Shown here: positions 41,223 through 51,108 of the stretch, in pieces
Numbering within the stretch: position 1 is the first letter of the stretch
Layout of the letters: each line of letters starts with the position of its first letter
Origin: Isochrysis galbana
Lineage: Eukaryota > Haptophyta > Isochrysidales > Isochrysidaceae
Assembly: GCA_018136815.1 (NCBI GenBank)
Contig: CM030938.1
Coordinates: 4,352,724 to 4,416,723, forward strand
DNA: 64,000 nucleotides
Direction of reading: 5' to 3'
Program-made: the position numbers and the translations under genes
The notes under the pieces: model-generated
Database searches by the model: none
The model's input: only the letters and a program-made list of their open reading frames with translations
What the model was told of the DNA's origin: nothing

Positions 41223-42324
41223 CGAAAACGCTAAGCGGACACAAAACACCATTTCACTACAGACGCCCCTTCCTCCATACACCTGAGCACAGACACTTCG
41301 GTCTAGTTCCGTGACACAAGAAACATCTCTTATCTCTTATATGGCTACTTTACGTAAACGTGGGCCTTAGGGGAGGGAAAAGGTTGGCATGCGCACGCAC
41401 GGCGCCCCCGCGGGGGGACCGATGCACATCGCGCCGTGCCCATAATTACAATAATCACAGGTGCCATGGGCAAATATCGAAAAGCGCCGACACGGCGCCC
41501 CCCCGGGAGGGGGGGGCGCGCCGCGGGAAAGCAGGGAAATAACGCTAGTCTATATTTAATTTTAAAATAACGCTCTATATACATATACAACTGTGGACAT
41601 TCGATCGCTCAATTCGACTGATGTCCCACAATTGACGGAACGACACCTAGGCTCCCTTCCCCTTCCCTCCGGTATTTTCCCCTCCGCCTCCTCCTGCAAA
41701 CTGCAAAAGCGCGCCTCGCTTAGGAGTTAGGAGTAGGCTACGAGTAGGTGCGCCCTTTGCCCTTTGTTGCTGGCATTGGCATACGCCAGCAAAGTTTCGA
41801 TCTTGAGCACCCCAAGTTTTGACCTTCTGAGAGAGTAGGTTGCGGTGAATCGCGGAGTACATCACACGCAACAATGGGGCGGTCACTCACTCTTTTTAAC
41901 AACTATCAACTATTTCCCACCTGCCCTGGGTGTCCAAGGATTCCGCAGGCCCTCCCCCTACTACCTGCCCCGCCAGCCGCCTCCCCTCCCCTCTCCGAAT
42001 AACCCCCTCCCGCCCCACCAAAGAAGGGCAATGACGTCGGTGAAAGTCGCGTTCCGTCGAAAGAGGACCAGGCGGCCGTTTTGTTTTCACTTATCTTCTA
42101 CTGTTTAAAACCCGCACTCCGGTCACACTTTTGCACACATTATTGAGACGATGGAGTCGGCAATAGGGGGAGATGTGAATATTGTTGTTTAATAAATAAA
42201 TGACTATGGTTAGACTATGGCTATGGACATTTGACATTTGATGGTTGATGGCTCCATTTGAGTGATGTCCCATAATTGATGGCGGAACTACACCTGAGGG
42301 CCTGAGGCCTGAGGGACTTCTCGT

Positions 42325-42393
42325 GTTGTTCTGGTCACCAAGAAGCCAAGAAATCAGACGGTACGTTTCTGCGTGGACTACCGCGACGTTAAT
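42325..42393 (+). pseudogene. Ty3/gypsy RT scrap
   Basis: Encodes VVLVTKKPRNQ then TVRFCVDYRDVN and a stop, the first RT motifs of the chromovirus (compare 15160-15080 minus). Confidence 0.8.
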
Positions 42394-42639
42394 TAGGCGA
42401 GAAGCGTTCAATCACCATCACCCACGCTCCCCGGAGGAGTCGTGCGCCGCGCTAGCCGCCGGCCGCCGGTGCGCCGACTCGTTTCCAAAGAGGGAACGAG
42501 CTTCGCTCCGATATAATCCGATATACTATTATAACAATAGGTTGAGATTGACGATATGAGGTTATGGGGCTGCCTCAAGCCTCAAGCTCAAGCCACAGTA
42601 TGTCGATTCATGAAGAGGAACAAGTGGCGCATTGCACCG

Positions 42640-42905
42640 CATCGTCGTGACGCTGTTTCTGACAGTAAATAGAGTGCTCGTTTTTGATTTTTGACCTGTT
42701 GTAAGTAGCTTTAGCTTTAGATAATTTTTGTTAATTGTTAACACCAACACCCTCCCTAGACACTAGTGCCTCATTAAGCATTAAGCAAGCATGTAGCATG
42801 TACCCTCTCTACAGCCTAGCCTTCTATGGAGTGCCTTTCCTTCTCTAGGCGCCGCCCTTGCTTCCCAAAGGCTCTCTCACATCTCAGTTTTGGAACGGAA
42901 GTAGT
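42640..42905. repeat. Stowaway-like element, copy 3
   Basis: Shares TCTGACAGTAAATAGAGT, a GCATGTACCCTC block and the terminal CATCTCAGTTTTGGAACGGA with 27310-27510. It ends 100 bases before the RPAP2 gene and could supply part of its promoter. Confidence 0.55.
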
Positions 42906-42972
42906 ACCTTAGATACTGTTTAGTCACGTGTCTTTCGTTTATTTCATTGGGTGGGCCAACCCCAGTTTTGTG

Positions 42973-42982
42973 GCTATTTAAG
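42973..42982 (+). promoter_or_regulatory. TATA-like box of the RPAP2 homologue
   Basis: CTATTTAAGG lies about 30 bases before the ATG at 43009; an inverted CCAAT (ATTGG) is at about 42947. The spacing implies a very short 5' UTR. Confidence 0.5.
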
Positions 42983-43008
42983 GATAGGAATTCCGCAGCG
43001 GCAGTGCA

Positions 43009-43767
43009 ATGGTGGCGGCGCCGGCAGCGACCGGTGGCAGAGGCGGTGATGCGAAGGATGGGAGCGCGTGGAAGCGGGCCGAGGCAGAGCGGCGGATCCG
43101 TGCTAAGGTGCGCTGCGATGAGGCCGCCTACCGGCTCCAGTGGGCGCTGCTTGAAGGCAGTGTGAGTGAGGGCACCGCCGCGGCCGCGAGACGTCTCCTC
43201 TCTCCTTCTCACTACGAGGATGTGGAGACGGAGCGCGCTCTGGCAGAGCTATGCGGGTACATCCGGTGCGACCGGCCGATCACGCGCTCCCACCGGGCGC
43301 GCTACCAGATCTCCGCGTCGCAGCGCAAAGTGTACGATGTGCAGGGGCTTCACCGCTTTTGCACGATAGAGTGCGCGCGTGCCTCGCGCGAGTTTGCAGA
43401 GCAGCTCTCGCCAACCTCGCTGTACTTGCGCGAGGGCGAGGAGGCCGTCGCCCAGCTCCTCGCTTCGCTCAACCTCGGCGAAGGGCCTCCTCATCGCACA
43501 CACGAGCGACAGACCGACGCACCGGCAGCCTCTGGGGACGTCCCAGCGCAAAATGCCACAATGTCGGACGCAGGCAAAGTGGCAGGCGCGCTACCCACGC
43601 CGGCGGCCGGCCTTGTCTGTGCAGAGCAAGGGCGCATCTATGAGCGGAGCATGGCGCCCATCGCGCCAGCTGGCGATGCAATGGCCCGGCTCGAGCAGGT
43701 CGATGCAGGGGCCATCGAAGGGCACGTGAGCCACACAGCAACGCGGAGGCGGCCACAGCCGGGCTAG
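43009..43767 (+). CDS. RPAP2/Rtr1-type RNA polymerase II CTD phosphatase
   Basis: 252 residues, single exon. Residues 65-150 match the Rtr1/RPAP2 zinc domain: HYEDVETERALAELCGYIRC, then RARYQISASQRKVYD, then FCTIECARASREFAEQL. The four zinc Cys come as CGYIRC and FCTIEC, with the first and last at the expected distance. The family removes Ser5 phosphate from the Pol II C-terminal repeat and helps Pol II import. The N-terminal helical part (RAEAERRIRAKVRCDEAAYR) is also typical. The C-terminal 100 residues are poorly conserved and Ala-rich. Shorter than animal RPAP2, about the size of fungal Rtr1. Confidence 0.85.
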   Translation: MVAAPAATGGRGGDAKDGSAWKRAEAERRIRAKVRCDEAAYRLQWALLEGSVSEGTAAAARRLLSPSHYEDVETERALAELCGYIRCDRPITRSHRARYQISASQRKVYDVQGLHRFCTIECARASREFAEQLSPTSLYLREGEEAVAQLLASLNLGEGPPHRTHERQTDAPAASGDVPAQNATMSDAGKVAGALPTPAAGLVCAEQGRIYERSMAPIAPAGDAMARLEQVDAGAIEGHVSHTATRRRPQPG

Positions 43768-44639
43768 GACAATGTCGCACGTGTCAGCGCTTTGCAGCGC
43801 CAGGTGATCATGCGATGCACCGCTTCTCATCTCGGCGGTACAAGTGCAAGTGTTCCTGTGAACCACGCGCTGTGCCTGGCGACCCGTGTCTCCAACTCCG
43901 CTTCATACGAAGCATCACATTAAGCGGAAGGTTCACACTCGTATTCATAGTCATTCATTGACTAAACAAATCTGAAGATTCGGGGCTATACACCTACACC
44001 TACTGTGGGTCCAGTATGCACTACCTCCCTGCCAAATTGAAATTTCTGAATGGGCCGGGTATCGCTGCTATACTACTACCCTACAACTAAGTTTATACTT
44101 AGTTTAGCATGGCGGGGGGCCTCGCGCCCCCCCTTTCAGGCACCAATTCCCCTCCGGGGGGCCTGTCGGTCAACTCCATGCTCTGCCTTCTGGCATGAGC
44201 AGGGCACTCAACAACATCACCCAGACCCCCAGTGGGCGCGGGTCGCGAGCCGCACTCCCATGCCCGCATTGGGCCTGCCTTCATGCTGAACACACCCGTC
44301 TAGCACACCAAGTCTCCACTTTTACCGTACCCTTTCAAGCCATGCAATGCCTGGATAGCAGGATCTTTAGTTAGAGCTTGTCACGTCGTGTAGGCACTTT
44401 TTGTGGGTGTTTGTGTTTCGTGACGGGTTTTATGGGACGTCTGCGCGCCTTCGTACGGTGGGGTGGGGTGCAACCACCTGCTTTTGGTTTGGCGGAAGAG
44501 GAGCGAGGGCGCGGTGAAAGGGCGGGACTGGCTGCGATGTCCCCTTTTCTGCGGTCAAATCGCAAGTTTATACCTTATAATAAGGGGGTCCTTCAAGTAG
44601 AACTTATACCGTCCACACGGGGGGCATTTGCGAAAAAAA
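43768..44639. other. Intergenic with repeat-like blocks
   Basis: A block around 44085-44170 (AACTAAGTTTATACTTAGTT then GGCGGGGGGCCTCGCGCC) resembles 36085-36130 and the inverse of 60820-60880. No gene supported. Confidence 0.45.
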
Positions 44640-44932
44640 ACAACCAAACCTGAGGTTGCACCCTCTCTGTGCACTGTTGGTTTGCAAGGATCAGGGCTCT
44701 GCCTGCTCCCTGCTTTGGCTTTGGTGGCTGCTAGGGAGCCGAGGATAGGGTGGGGGGCATGTCGACGTCGTTGTCAGGTGGGGCGGAGACCTGCGAGCGC
44801 TTCGGCTCCAGCGGCGTGGGGCGGCCCCTATGGGGCGTCGTGGCGGCGGGGGGCTGGGAGGTGGGAGCGGTTGGCGGTCGGCGCGCGCGCGCGCGCTCCA
44901 TCGCTAAAACTATAACAATAGTTTTTGGTGTG
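44640..44932 (-). mobile_element. LINE-like 5' end, copy 3
   Basis: Reverse complement of the 36499/37024 unit: ATG at 44901 opens MERARARRPPTAPTSQPPAA, continuing to PPDNDVDMPPTL. Only the 5' part is present. Short pieces of the very 5' block also occur at 45185-45215 and 60963-60990. Confidence 0.55.
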
Positions 44933-46110
44933 GATTGCCGCGTGGAGGTGAGTGAAGTGCTTGTGCTGCAAAAATGGCTCTTTGCAAGGTTTGTCATGGC
45001 TTGTGGCTTGCCGTTCGGGGAGCGGCGTGTGTTGAGCCTTGCGTCGTGCACCTGGCTTAGGTGCGGGTCGTGTGCGCTCATCGCTGCTTCGCCTTCGCCT
45101 CGGCGAGAGCGACAGCGGCGTTTCCTTGGGCTGATCGCCCGTGCTAGCGACCTAGGTGGTGAGAGACAGGAGGGGAGCGGCGCGCGCTCCATGACCCTAC
45201 CGTTATAACGATAGTTGTCATGCGTCATGCATTGTCTTAACATGTTCACAACACTTGCAACGTTGTAACAGCCCTAGTCAATTCCCGCGCAAAGCGCGTC
45301 GATTCCCGCGCAAAGCGCGTCGCCATGCTCGCTCCACACACAACTTTCGTTCGGGCGATGAAGATACGGGATGGCCCTTCTTCTCCGACTGAGGCCTCGC
45401 CCCAACAAGAACAAGGGTTAGCCCTATTTCTCCAGCCGAGACTTCACTTCCAAAAGACCACACCATGGCCCACCGCCTGAGGCAAGCACGTGTATCACGT
45501 AGTTAGGAATGCACACGGCGTGCAACAAAGAGCATCATGTCCCGCAACGACGATCAAGCATAGCAAGTAAAGAGTGGCGCCGCATGTAAGCACTAGCCAA
45601 GAAGTGGCTCACAGGTCATAGGCAATCAAGCTAGACCGCACATTAGCGTCGTAGGGAGAGCTGGCGGAGCTGCCGGCCCTCGCGTATTGCGGCCCAATGT
45701 AAATGGGGCCACGCTTCATCTCAATAGCGAGCACAAAAATTCAAAGCGACCATGCGACAGTGGCTACAGCCCATGGCAAGCCTACGGTATGCACTCGCAG
45801 TTACAGCCGGCGGCCTACTATGTCAAATATGCAGAGGCGAGACCACATGGCGGAGCATTAACAAGATCAAGTGGTCAAATACCGTCCCCGCCGACGAGTC
45901 GACGCACTAGGCGCGTCCAAAGCAGAGCGCTGATTCATGTGTACATGTTGAAAAGGTACAACGGGCCACCCACGACGCAATTGAGCATGCCAAAATTATA
46001 CACTCAAGCGAGCACGCGCTGCTTGCAAATGTAGATGTTGTGCCTGCAAGTTGGAGGCAAACGATAGGGCGAGTGGCTTGCAGCGGCGCGAGGGTGTGGC
46101 TGAACCCCAG
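44933..46110. other. Intergenic, nothing supported
   Basis: Contains a 21-base direct repeat (ATTCCCGCGCAAAGCGCGTC twice, 45281-45322) with internal palindromes, and a C run near 46118. Open frames at 45687-46034 and elsewhere lack recognisable domains. Confidence 0.5.
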
Positions 46111-46153
46111 GCGATCCCCCCCCCCCCCCCCCCCGGCCACAAGGGGCGCAACC

Positions 46154-47203
46154 TCACCCATATAGCTCTGTGAAATGCGGGCACAGCCTGCACAATCCGA
46201 GATCTCCGGCATCGAAGGTGACTCCGGCCTGTGGAAGTACCGCATCGGGCGGAGGCTTCTCGCCCGGAGGATGCGCCTTGATGTACTGGGCCCATGCGCC
46301 GTCGTACGCCACGCGGAACGGTCGAACGAAAAGCTGCTCGAGCGTAGGAAGCTTGCCCTCGACGAAGCCATCTGCGGTGAGCGGAGTGACCCAGTCGGGC
46401 TCGTAGTCGGCTTTGAGCTGCTGCGCCTTTGACTTAAGACGCTGCTTGATGATTTTGGCCTCTTCCGCCGTGGTCATGCCAAATACAAGCCTGAGCGCGT
46501 CGTCCTGGAGGCCTTCGGCCGAGTCTGGGCCATGAGCTGAGATGTCGGCGGAGGGCGACGACCGATCAAGCGAAGGACGGACTCTGCGCATGAGCTGCCG
46601 GACAGCAGGCAGGACTGCCTCATATGGCTTGGGGCGTGGGTGGCCGCTCTGAGCCGCCTTGTTCCTCTCGGCGATGGAACCGTACGAAGTGAGGTCCCAC
46701 GGCAGGAGCCCGAAAAAATTCGCAACCCACACAGCTCCCGAGAGCTGGAGGAGGGTGCCAGCGGCAGAACGGACGGCCGCGCGGTTCTCGTCGAGCGGGA
46801 TCACCTCAAAGGGGTAAGTGCCGTCGGTGCCCATCGCGTCCAGGAGGAGCGACTGGAACTCAGCATCGGGGATCAAGCAGGCGTACCGGTGCCCGATGGT
46901 GGAGACGGCAAAAACACAGTCATGCTGCGGCGCGATCTGCATCGTGGCGACGTTACCCGCCCTCGCCTCCTGCAGCAGCTGCTCTCGCGACCATTGGCCA
47001 GAGAGTGGCGGTGGTGCGAGACCGAAGAACGAGGAGTGGGCATACGGGTCCTCGCGTGCGGTGTCGGGGCGCGCAGAGGCCGGACTTGCGGCGGTGGAAA
47101 GCGCCGAGGTGAGCATGGCGCGCCGGCCGAGCCGAGAAGGCGCCAGAGCCAGGGAGGGGGAGAGGAAGAAGAGAGAGAGGGAGAGGGAGAGAAAGAGCTT
47201 CAT
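46154..47203 (-). CDS. Putative plastid-targeted protein, unknown function
   Basis: 349 residues from ATG 47203. The first 20 residues are a signal peptide (MKLFLSLSLSLFFLSPSLAL) with a predicted cut at ALAPS, followed by a basic Ser/Ala-rich stretch (RLGRRAMLTSALSTAASPAS). This bipartite layout is used for import into complex red-type plastids. A second segment with MLTSALSTAA could reach the thylakoid. Residues 70-170 (REQLLQEARAGNVATMQIAP ... LIPDAEFQSLLLDAM) faintly resemble the lumenal/periplasmic N-domain of FtsH-type proteins. WVANFFGLLPWDL is the only other hydrophobic patch. The last 120 residues are helical, with two Cys near the end (CRLCPH). The frame is open upstream only through microsatellite, so I used the first Met after it. 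Confidence 0.6.
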   Translation of the reverse strand: MKLFLSLSLSLFFLSPSLALAPSRLGRRAMLTSALSTAASPASARPDTAREDPYAHSSFFGLAPPPLSGQWSREQLLQEARAGNVATMQIAPQHDCVFAVSTIGHRYACLIPDAEFQSLLLDAMGTDGTYPFEVIPLDENRAAVRSAAGTLLQLSGAVWVANFFGLLPWDLTSYGSIAERNKAAQSGHPRPKPYEAVLPAVRQLMRRVRPSLDRSSPSADISAHGPDSAEGLQDDALRLVFGMTTAEEAKIIKQRLKSKAQQLKADYEPDWVTPLTADGFVEGKLPTLEQLFVRPFRVAYDGAWAQYIKAHPPGEKPPPDAVLPQAGVTFDAGDLGLCRLCPHFTELYG

Positions 47204-47400
47204 CTTCTGCGGCTCTGGGCTGAGGGAGGGCGACGAAGGGGAGGAGGGAGGGCTTGAGGAGGAGGGCGGCTGCTGTCGTTGGAGGGTTGGGCGCAGCTTT
47301 AGAACGCAAAGGCCGGCGAGAAGCGAGCAGGGTGGGGAGGGAGAAGGGAGAAGGGTGGGGAGGGTTGGGCAAGGTGGTGGCGCGAGGGCGGACCGGTGGA

Positions 47401-47760
<360 letters not shown>

Positions 47761-48252
47761 CGAGTAGCACAGCAGATCCCCAGAAGAGTATTGACCAGAC
47801 AAACTAATCTAGATTCGAGAAGAGAGAGGAAACCAACCCACGGAGAGGGTGAGAGAGAGGGCCGAGATCTCACCTCTCTTCCTTCTGAGAGACCGAGAGA
47901 GGAGAGTAAAGTAGCGGGATCCTAGCGCTCTCTCTCGAGCCCCGCGGGAAAAAGGTTGGACGGAACATCCCCCCCCCCCGCGCCCCCCTCCCTTCCCCCC
48001 CCCACGTTTTCTCCTTGGACATCTCTCGCTTTCTTCTCGTAAAGCCCGTGTGTTTCTTTCTGTGTGTGGGCCCTCCTCCCCCCCTTTTCTCCTTGTCCAC
48101 ATCTCTCGATTTCTTCTCGTATTCGCCGCGTTTCTATGGAGCGAACAGAGCGGTTCGTCTCTCCCCCTCCCACTCACGCAACGAAGCTTCGCGGAAGCTT
48201 CCGGCTGCCTCGCCTCTCCCCCGCGCCGCCCGCCGCCCCCCAACCGCCAACG

Positions 48253-48288
<36 letters not shown>

Positions 48289-48900
48289 GCCCTCTCCCCT
48301 CTTGGGAGAGAGAGAGGGAGAGAGAGAGAAGAGAGAGAGAGAGGAGAGAGAGAAGAGGGAGAGAGGGAGGGAGCGAGTAGAACAGCAGATCATCCCCCCT
48401 CCGCCGCCGCGCGCGAGCATGCCGCCGCCCCGTAGTGTGGGTGTGGCTGTGTGGGTTTGGGGGGCGCCCCGCACACCGCACAACGGCACACCGCACACGG
48501 GACGAGCCGCGCGCCTCGTCGCCCACGTGTCGTGCCGCAGCACGCCGCACGGTGGCCAACTGCCGCCCGTACGTGTTGCCCTCCGCACTCCTTCCTTTTT
48601 TACGCATTCTCTCGCCTCTTTTCTCACAGCAGCAACGAGAATACCACAAAGTAGAAAGTAGCCGTGTGTCGTTTTGGTGCAATCGCGGCACGCGGCACCC
48701 CAACCCCAATGCGGGGGAAGGGGAATGGGGGCGCCCCACGCGCGATCGCGATCGCCCCTCCGCCCACCCGCCTCCCCGGTAAGGCGGTTAGGCCTACCAC
48801 CTGACGAATTTAGCGAGCCTCAGCTTGAGCCGGAGATGATGAGATCATAGACCACATTTTTATGATCTCGGAACGGACGCAAAGTGCAAAATGGCACTGT
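47761..48900. other. Intergenic with duplicated blocks and poly-C
   Basis: Contains a duplicated TTTTCTCCTTG..CATCTCTCG block (48007 and 48086), 34 consecutive C at 48253-48286 and a GA tract at 48306-48366. Frames through these are artefacts. No supported gene. Confidence 0.6.
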
Positions 48901-49000
48901 NNNNNNNNNNNNNNNNNNNNNNNNNNNNNNNNNNNNNNNNNNNNNNNNNNNNNNNNNNNNNNNNNNNNNNNNNNNNNNNNNNNNNNNNNNNNNNNNNNNN
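48901..49000. other. Assembly gap (100 N)
   Basis: Exactly 100 N, placed inside an LTR-like sequence. Confidence 0.99.
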
Positions 49001-49189
49001 TTTCTTCCTCTGTTTTTTTTTTTACTGTTTTACTGTTTTTCTTTTACTGTTATTTCTTTTTGCCTCTGAGACATCGCGAATGCGACACCCCCCGACTTAA
49101 TCACGAGCGTCCTCGCGAGCCTTCTGCAAGCGGAATCCTTATGTCTCTAAATTGTGGAAATCAAAGCCGCAGCTTGGATTGTAACGAGG

Positions 49190-49305
49190 TGAACGAGATG
49201 TAACGAGATGGCCTGATGGCCCGACGACGAGATGAACGAGATGGCCTTGATGGCCCGACGAGATGAACGAGATGGCCTTGATGGCCCGACGAGATGAACG
49301 AGATT
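49190..49305. repeat. 38 bp tandem repeat
   Basis: Three to four copies of GATGAACGAGATGGCCTTGA followed by TGGCCCGACGA. A second, looser array of GAATTTTAACGGTAGGAAGA-like units lies at 49460-49580. Confidence 0.75.
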
Positions 49306-49611
49306 TTTCGGGTAACGGAACTGGACGAGGAGTTTCCCCACTAAGCTTGGTCGTAATGCGGTGAAACCGATTTGCAGACAAGCGGGAAACCGGGGCGGAA
49401 GGAACTGGCAAGGAAGCCGGCAGGAAGGCAGAGGAAATGTCTTGGCAAGGCGACGGAGGCAGGATTTTCACGGTAGACGGAGTGCAGAATTTTAACGGTA
49501 GGAAGACAGGAATTTCAACAGTAGGAAGAGGCAGGATTTTTACCGTAGAAGAAGAGCGTGGAATTTAACTGTAGAAGAAGAGCGGAGAGGAGAAGGAGCG
49601 GGGCTCGAACT

Positions 49612-49698
49612 GCAGAGCGCTCCGTCCGGACTCGAACTCGCGACCCAGAGCAAAAGGTTGGTGGAGGCGGTGGGTTGAACCACTATGCCACGCGAGAG
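49612..49698 (-). other. Degenerate tRNA-like sequence
   Basis: On the minus strand TGGCATAGTGGTTCAACCC resembles a tRNA D-arm (A box) and GCGAGTTCGAGTCCGG a T-arm (B box) 45 bases on. Stems do not close properly, so it is not a functional tRNA. It may be a tRNA-derived SINE or a pseudogene inside the short LTR element. Confidence 0.4.
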
Positions 49699-49873
49699 TT
49701 TACGTAGCCATAGGGCCGATGGGAAGGGCTGAGAACCGCCCTATATACTCTGGGTTTTTTTCTCTTCTTCTTCACTTTTCTTCTTCTTTCTTCCTCTGTT
49801 TTTTTTTTTACTGTTTTACTGTTTTTCTTTTACTGTTATTTCTTTTTGCCTCTGAGACATCGCGAATGCGACA

Positions 49874-50682
49874 GCCATCCGTGGAGCCCATTCGACGTTT
49901 GACGGTCTCCGAGGGAGGCCTTGAGAGCCCGACTTCGAACTGATGCCGGACGCGCTGCGCGCGCGTTTTCGACGATCCATCTTGATGGGGGGACCCGCCA
50001 GACACCAAATACACAGGGGCCACCCACACAGTCACGCCAATCGGGCGGGACGCGCGCCGAAATCTCGTTGGAATCAGCCATCCGTGGAGCCCATTCGACG
50101 TTTGACGTCTCCGAGGGAGGCTCAGAGAGCCCGACTTCGAACTGATGCCGGGCGCGCTACGCGCCCGTTTTCGACGATCCATCTTGATGGGGGGACCCGC
50201 CAGACACCAAATACACAGGGGCCACCCACACAGTCACGCCAATCGGGCGGGCCGCGCGCCGAAATCTCGTAGGAATCAGCCATCCGTGGAGCCTATTCGA
50301 CGTTTGACGTCTCCGAGGGAGGCTCAGAGAGCCCGACTTCGAACTGATGCCGGGCGCGCTACGCGCCCGTTTTCGACGATCCATCTTGATGGGGGGACCC
50401 GCCAGACACCAAATACACAGGGGCCACCCACACAGTCACGCCAATCGGGCGGGGCGCGCGCCGAAATCTCGTTGGAATCAGCCATCCGTGGAGCCCATTC
50501 GACGTGTGAGGTCTCCGAGGGAGGCTCAGAGAGCCCGACTTCGAACTGATGCAGGACGCGCTGCGCGCGCGTTTTCGACGATCCATCTTGATGAGGGGGC
50601 CCGCCAGACACCAAATACACAGGGGCCACCCACACAGTCACGCCAATCGGGCGGGCCGCGCGCCGAAATCTCGTTGGAATCA
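49874..50682 (+). repeat. 202 bp tandem satellite, four copies
   Basis: Units start GCCATCCGTGGAGCC at 49874, 50077, 50279 and 50481, and the array ends at 50682. Copies are over 95 percent alike. The array starts exactly at the LTR end at 49873. The unit is not a multiple of three, so the long frames crossing it are artefacts. The 19-mer CCGTTTTCGACGATCCATC in two of the units is also found in the interrupted host gene near 10244. Confidence 0.95.
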
Positions 50683-50937
50683 GCCAGAGCCAAGTTGTTC
50701 CGTCATACCGTCATATGACACTTGCCATGGAACTGAGTATGATATCATACATCAAATATCATATGATACTCACTCCAAACATCTACACTTATAAACCCGC
50801 CATTATGAAAAAAAAAATCTGCTTACTCAGTACTTAGAATCGGATGTTGCTCGATGGCTGACCATTTCAAGCTCAAGCTCGAGCTCCCACAGCGTAGCAC
50901 CCCTGGAGGAGCGTCTCCACATGGCGCCGCCCCAAGG

Positions 50938-51108
50938 ATGCGCCGGCACACACAAAAAAATCGTCTAGTATTTAAGCAAAGGCACCCACCTCACAGTGCT
51001 CAACCATGTCTATAAATGGAATGGTGGCTGATGATGTAGTACGCAAGCGATTGCAATGGATCATAAGTGAGATGGACGAGAACTTTAAAAAAATCATCAC
51101 ACCTCTCT
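50938..51108 (+). repeat. Dispersed promoter/leader repeat, copy 3
   Basis: Shares GCGCCGGCAC, TCTAGTATTTAAGCAAAGGC, the CACAGTGCTCAACCATG leader end and the first 34 codons (MSINGMVADDVVRKRLQWII) with the other two copies. It lacks the outermost 50 bases of the unit. Confidence 0.85.

Larger units (their letters stand above)
49001..49873 (-). mobile_element. Short non-autonomous LTR element (candidate)
   Basis: An 87-base sequence at 49001-49087 is repeated at 49787-49873; both end GAGACATCGCGAATGCGACA. The first is followed by CCCCCCGACTTAA, the same polypurine-tract complement as next to the large element's LTR. This suggests a small element of under 900 bases with no coding capacity. The left LTR is cut by the gap, so its full length is unknown. 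Confidence 0.55.

Noticed and set aside
49612-49698. Functional tRNA gene
   Set aside because: A-box and B-box-like sequences exist, but the T-stem and acceptor stem do not pair.
49808-50641. Repeat-encoded proteins (PARHQIHRG and similar)
   Set aside because: The unit length is 202 bases, not a multiple of three, so each copy is read in a different frame.
49874-50682. CRISPR-like array
   Set aside because: Units are contiguous 202 bp copies without spacers in a eukaryotic context.
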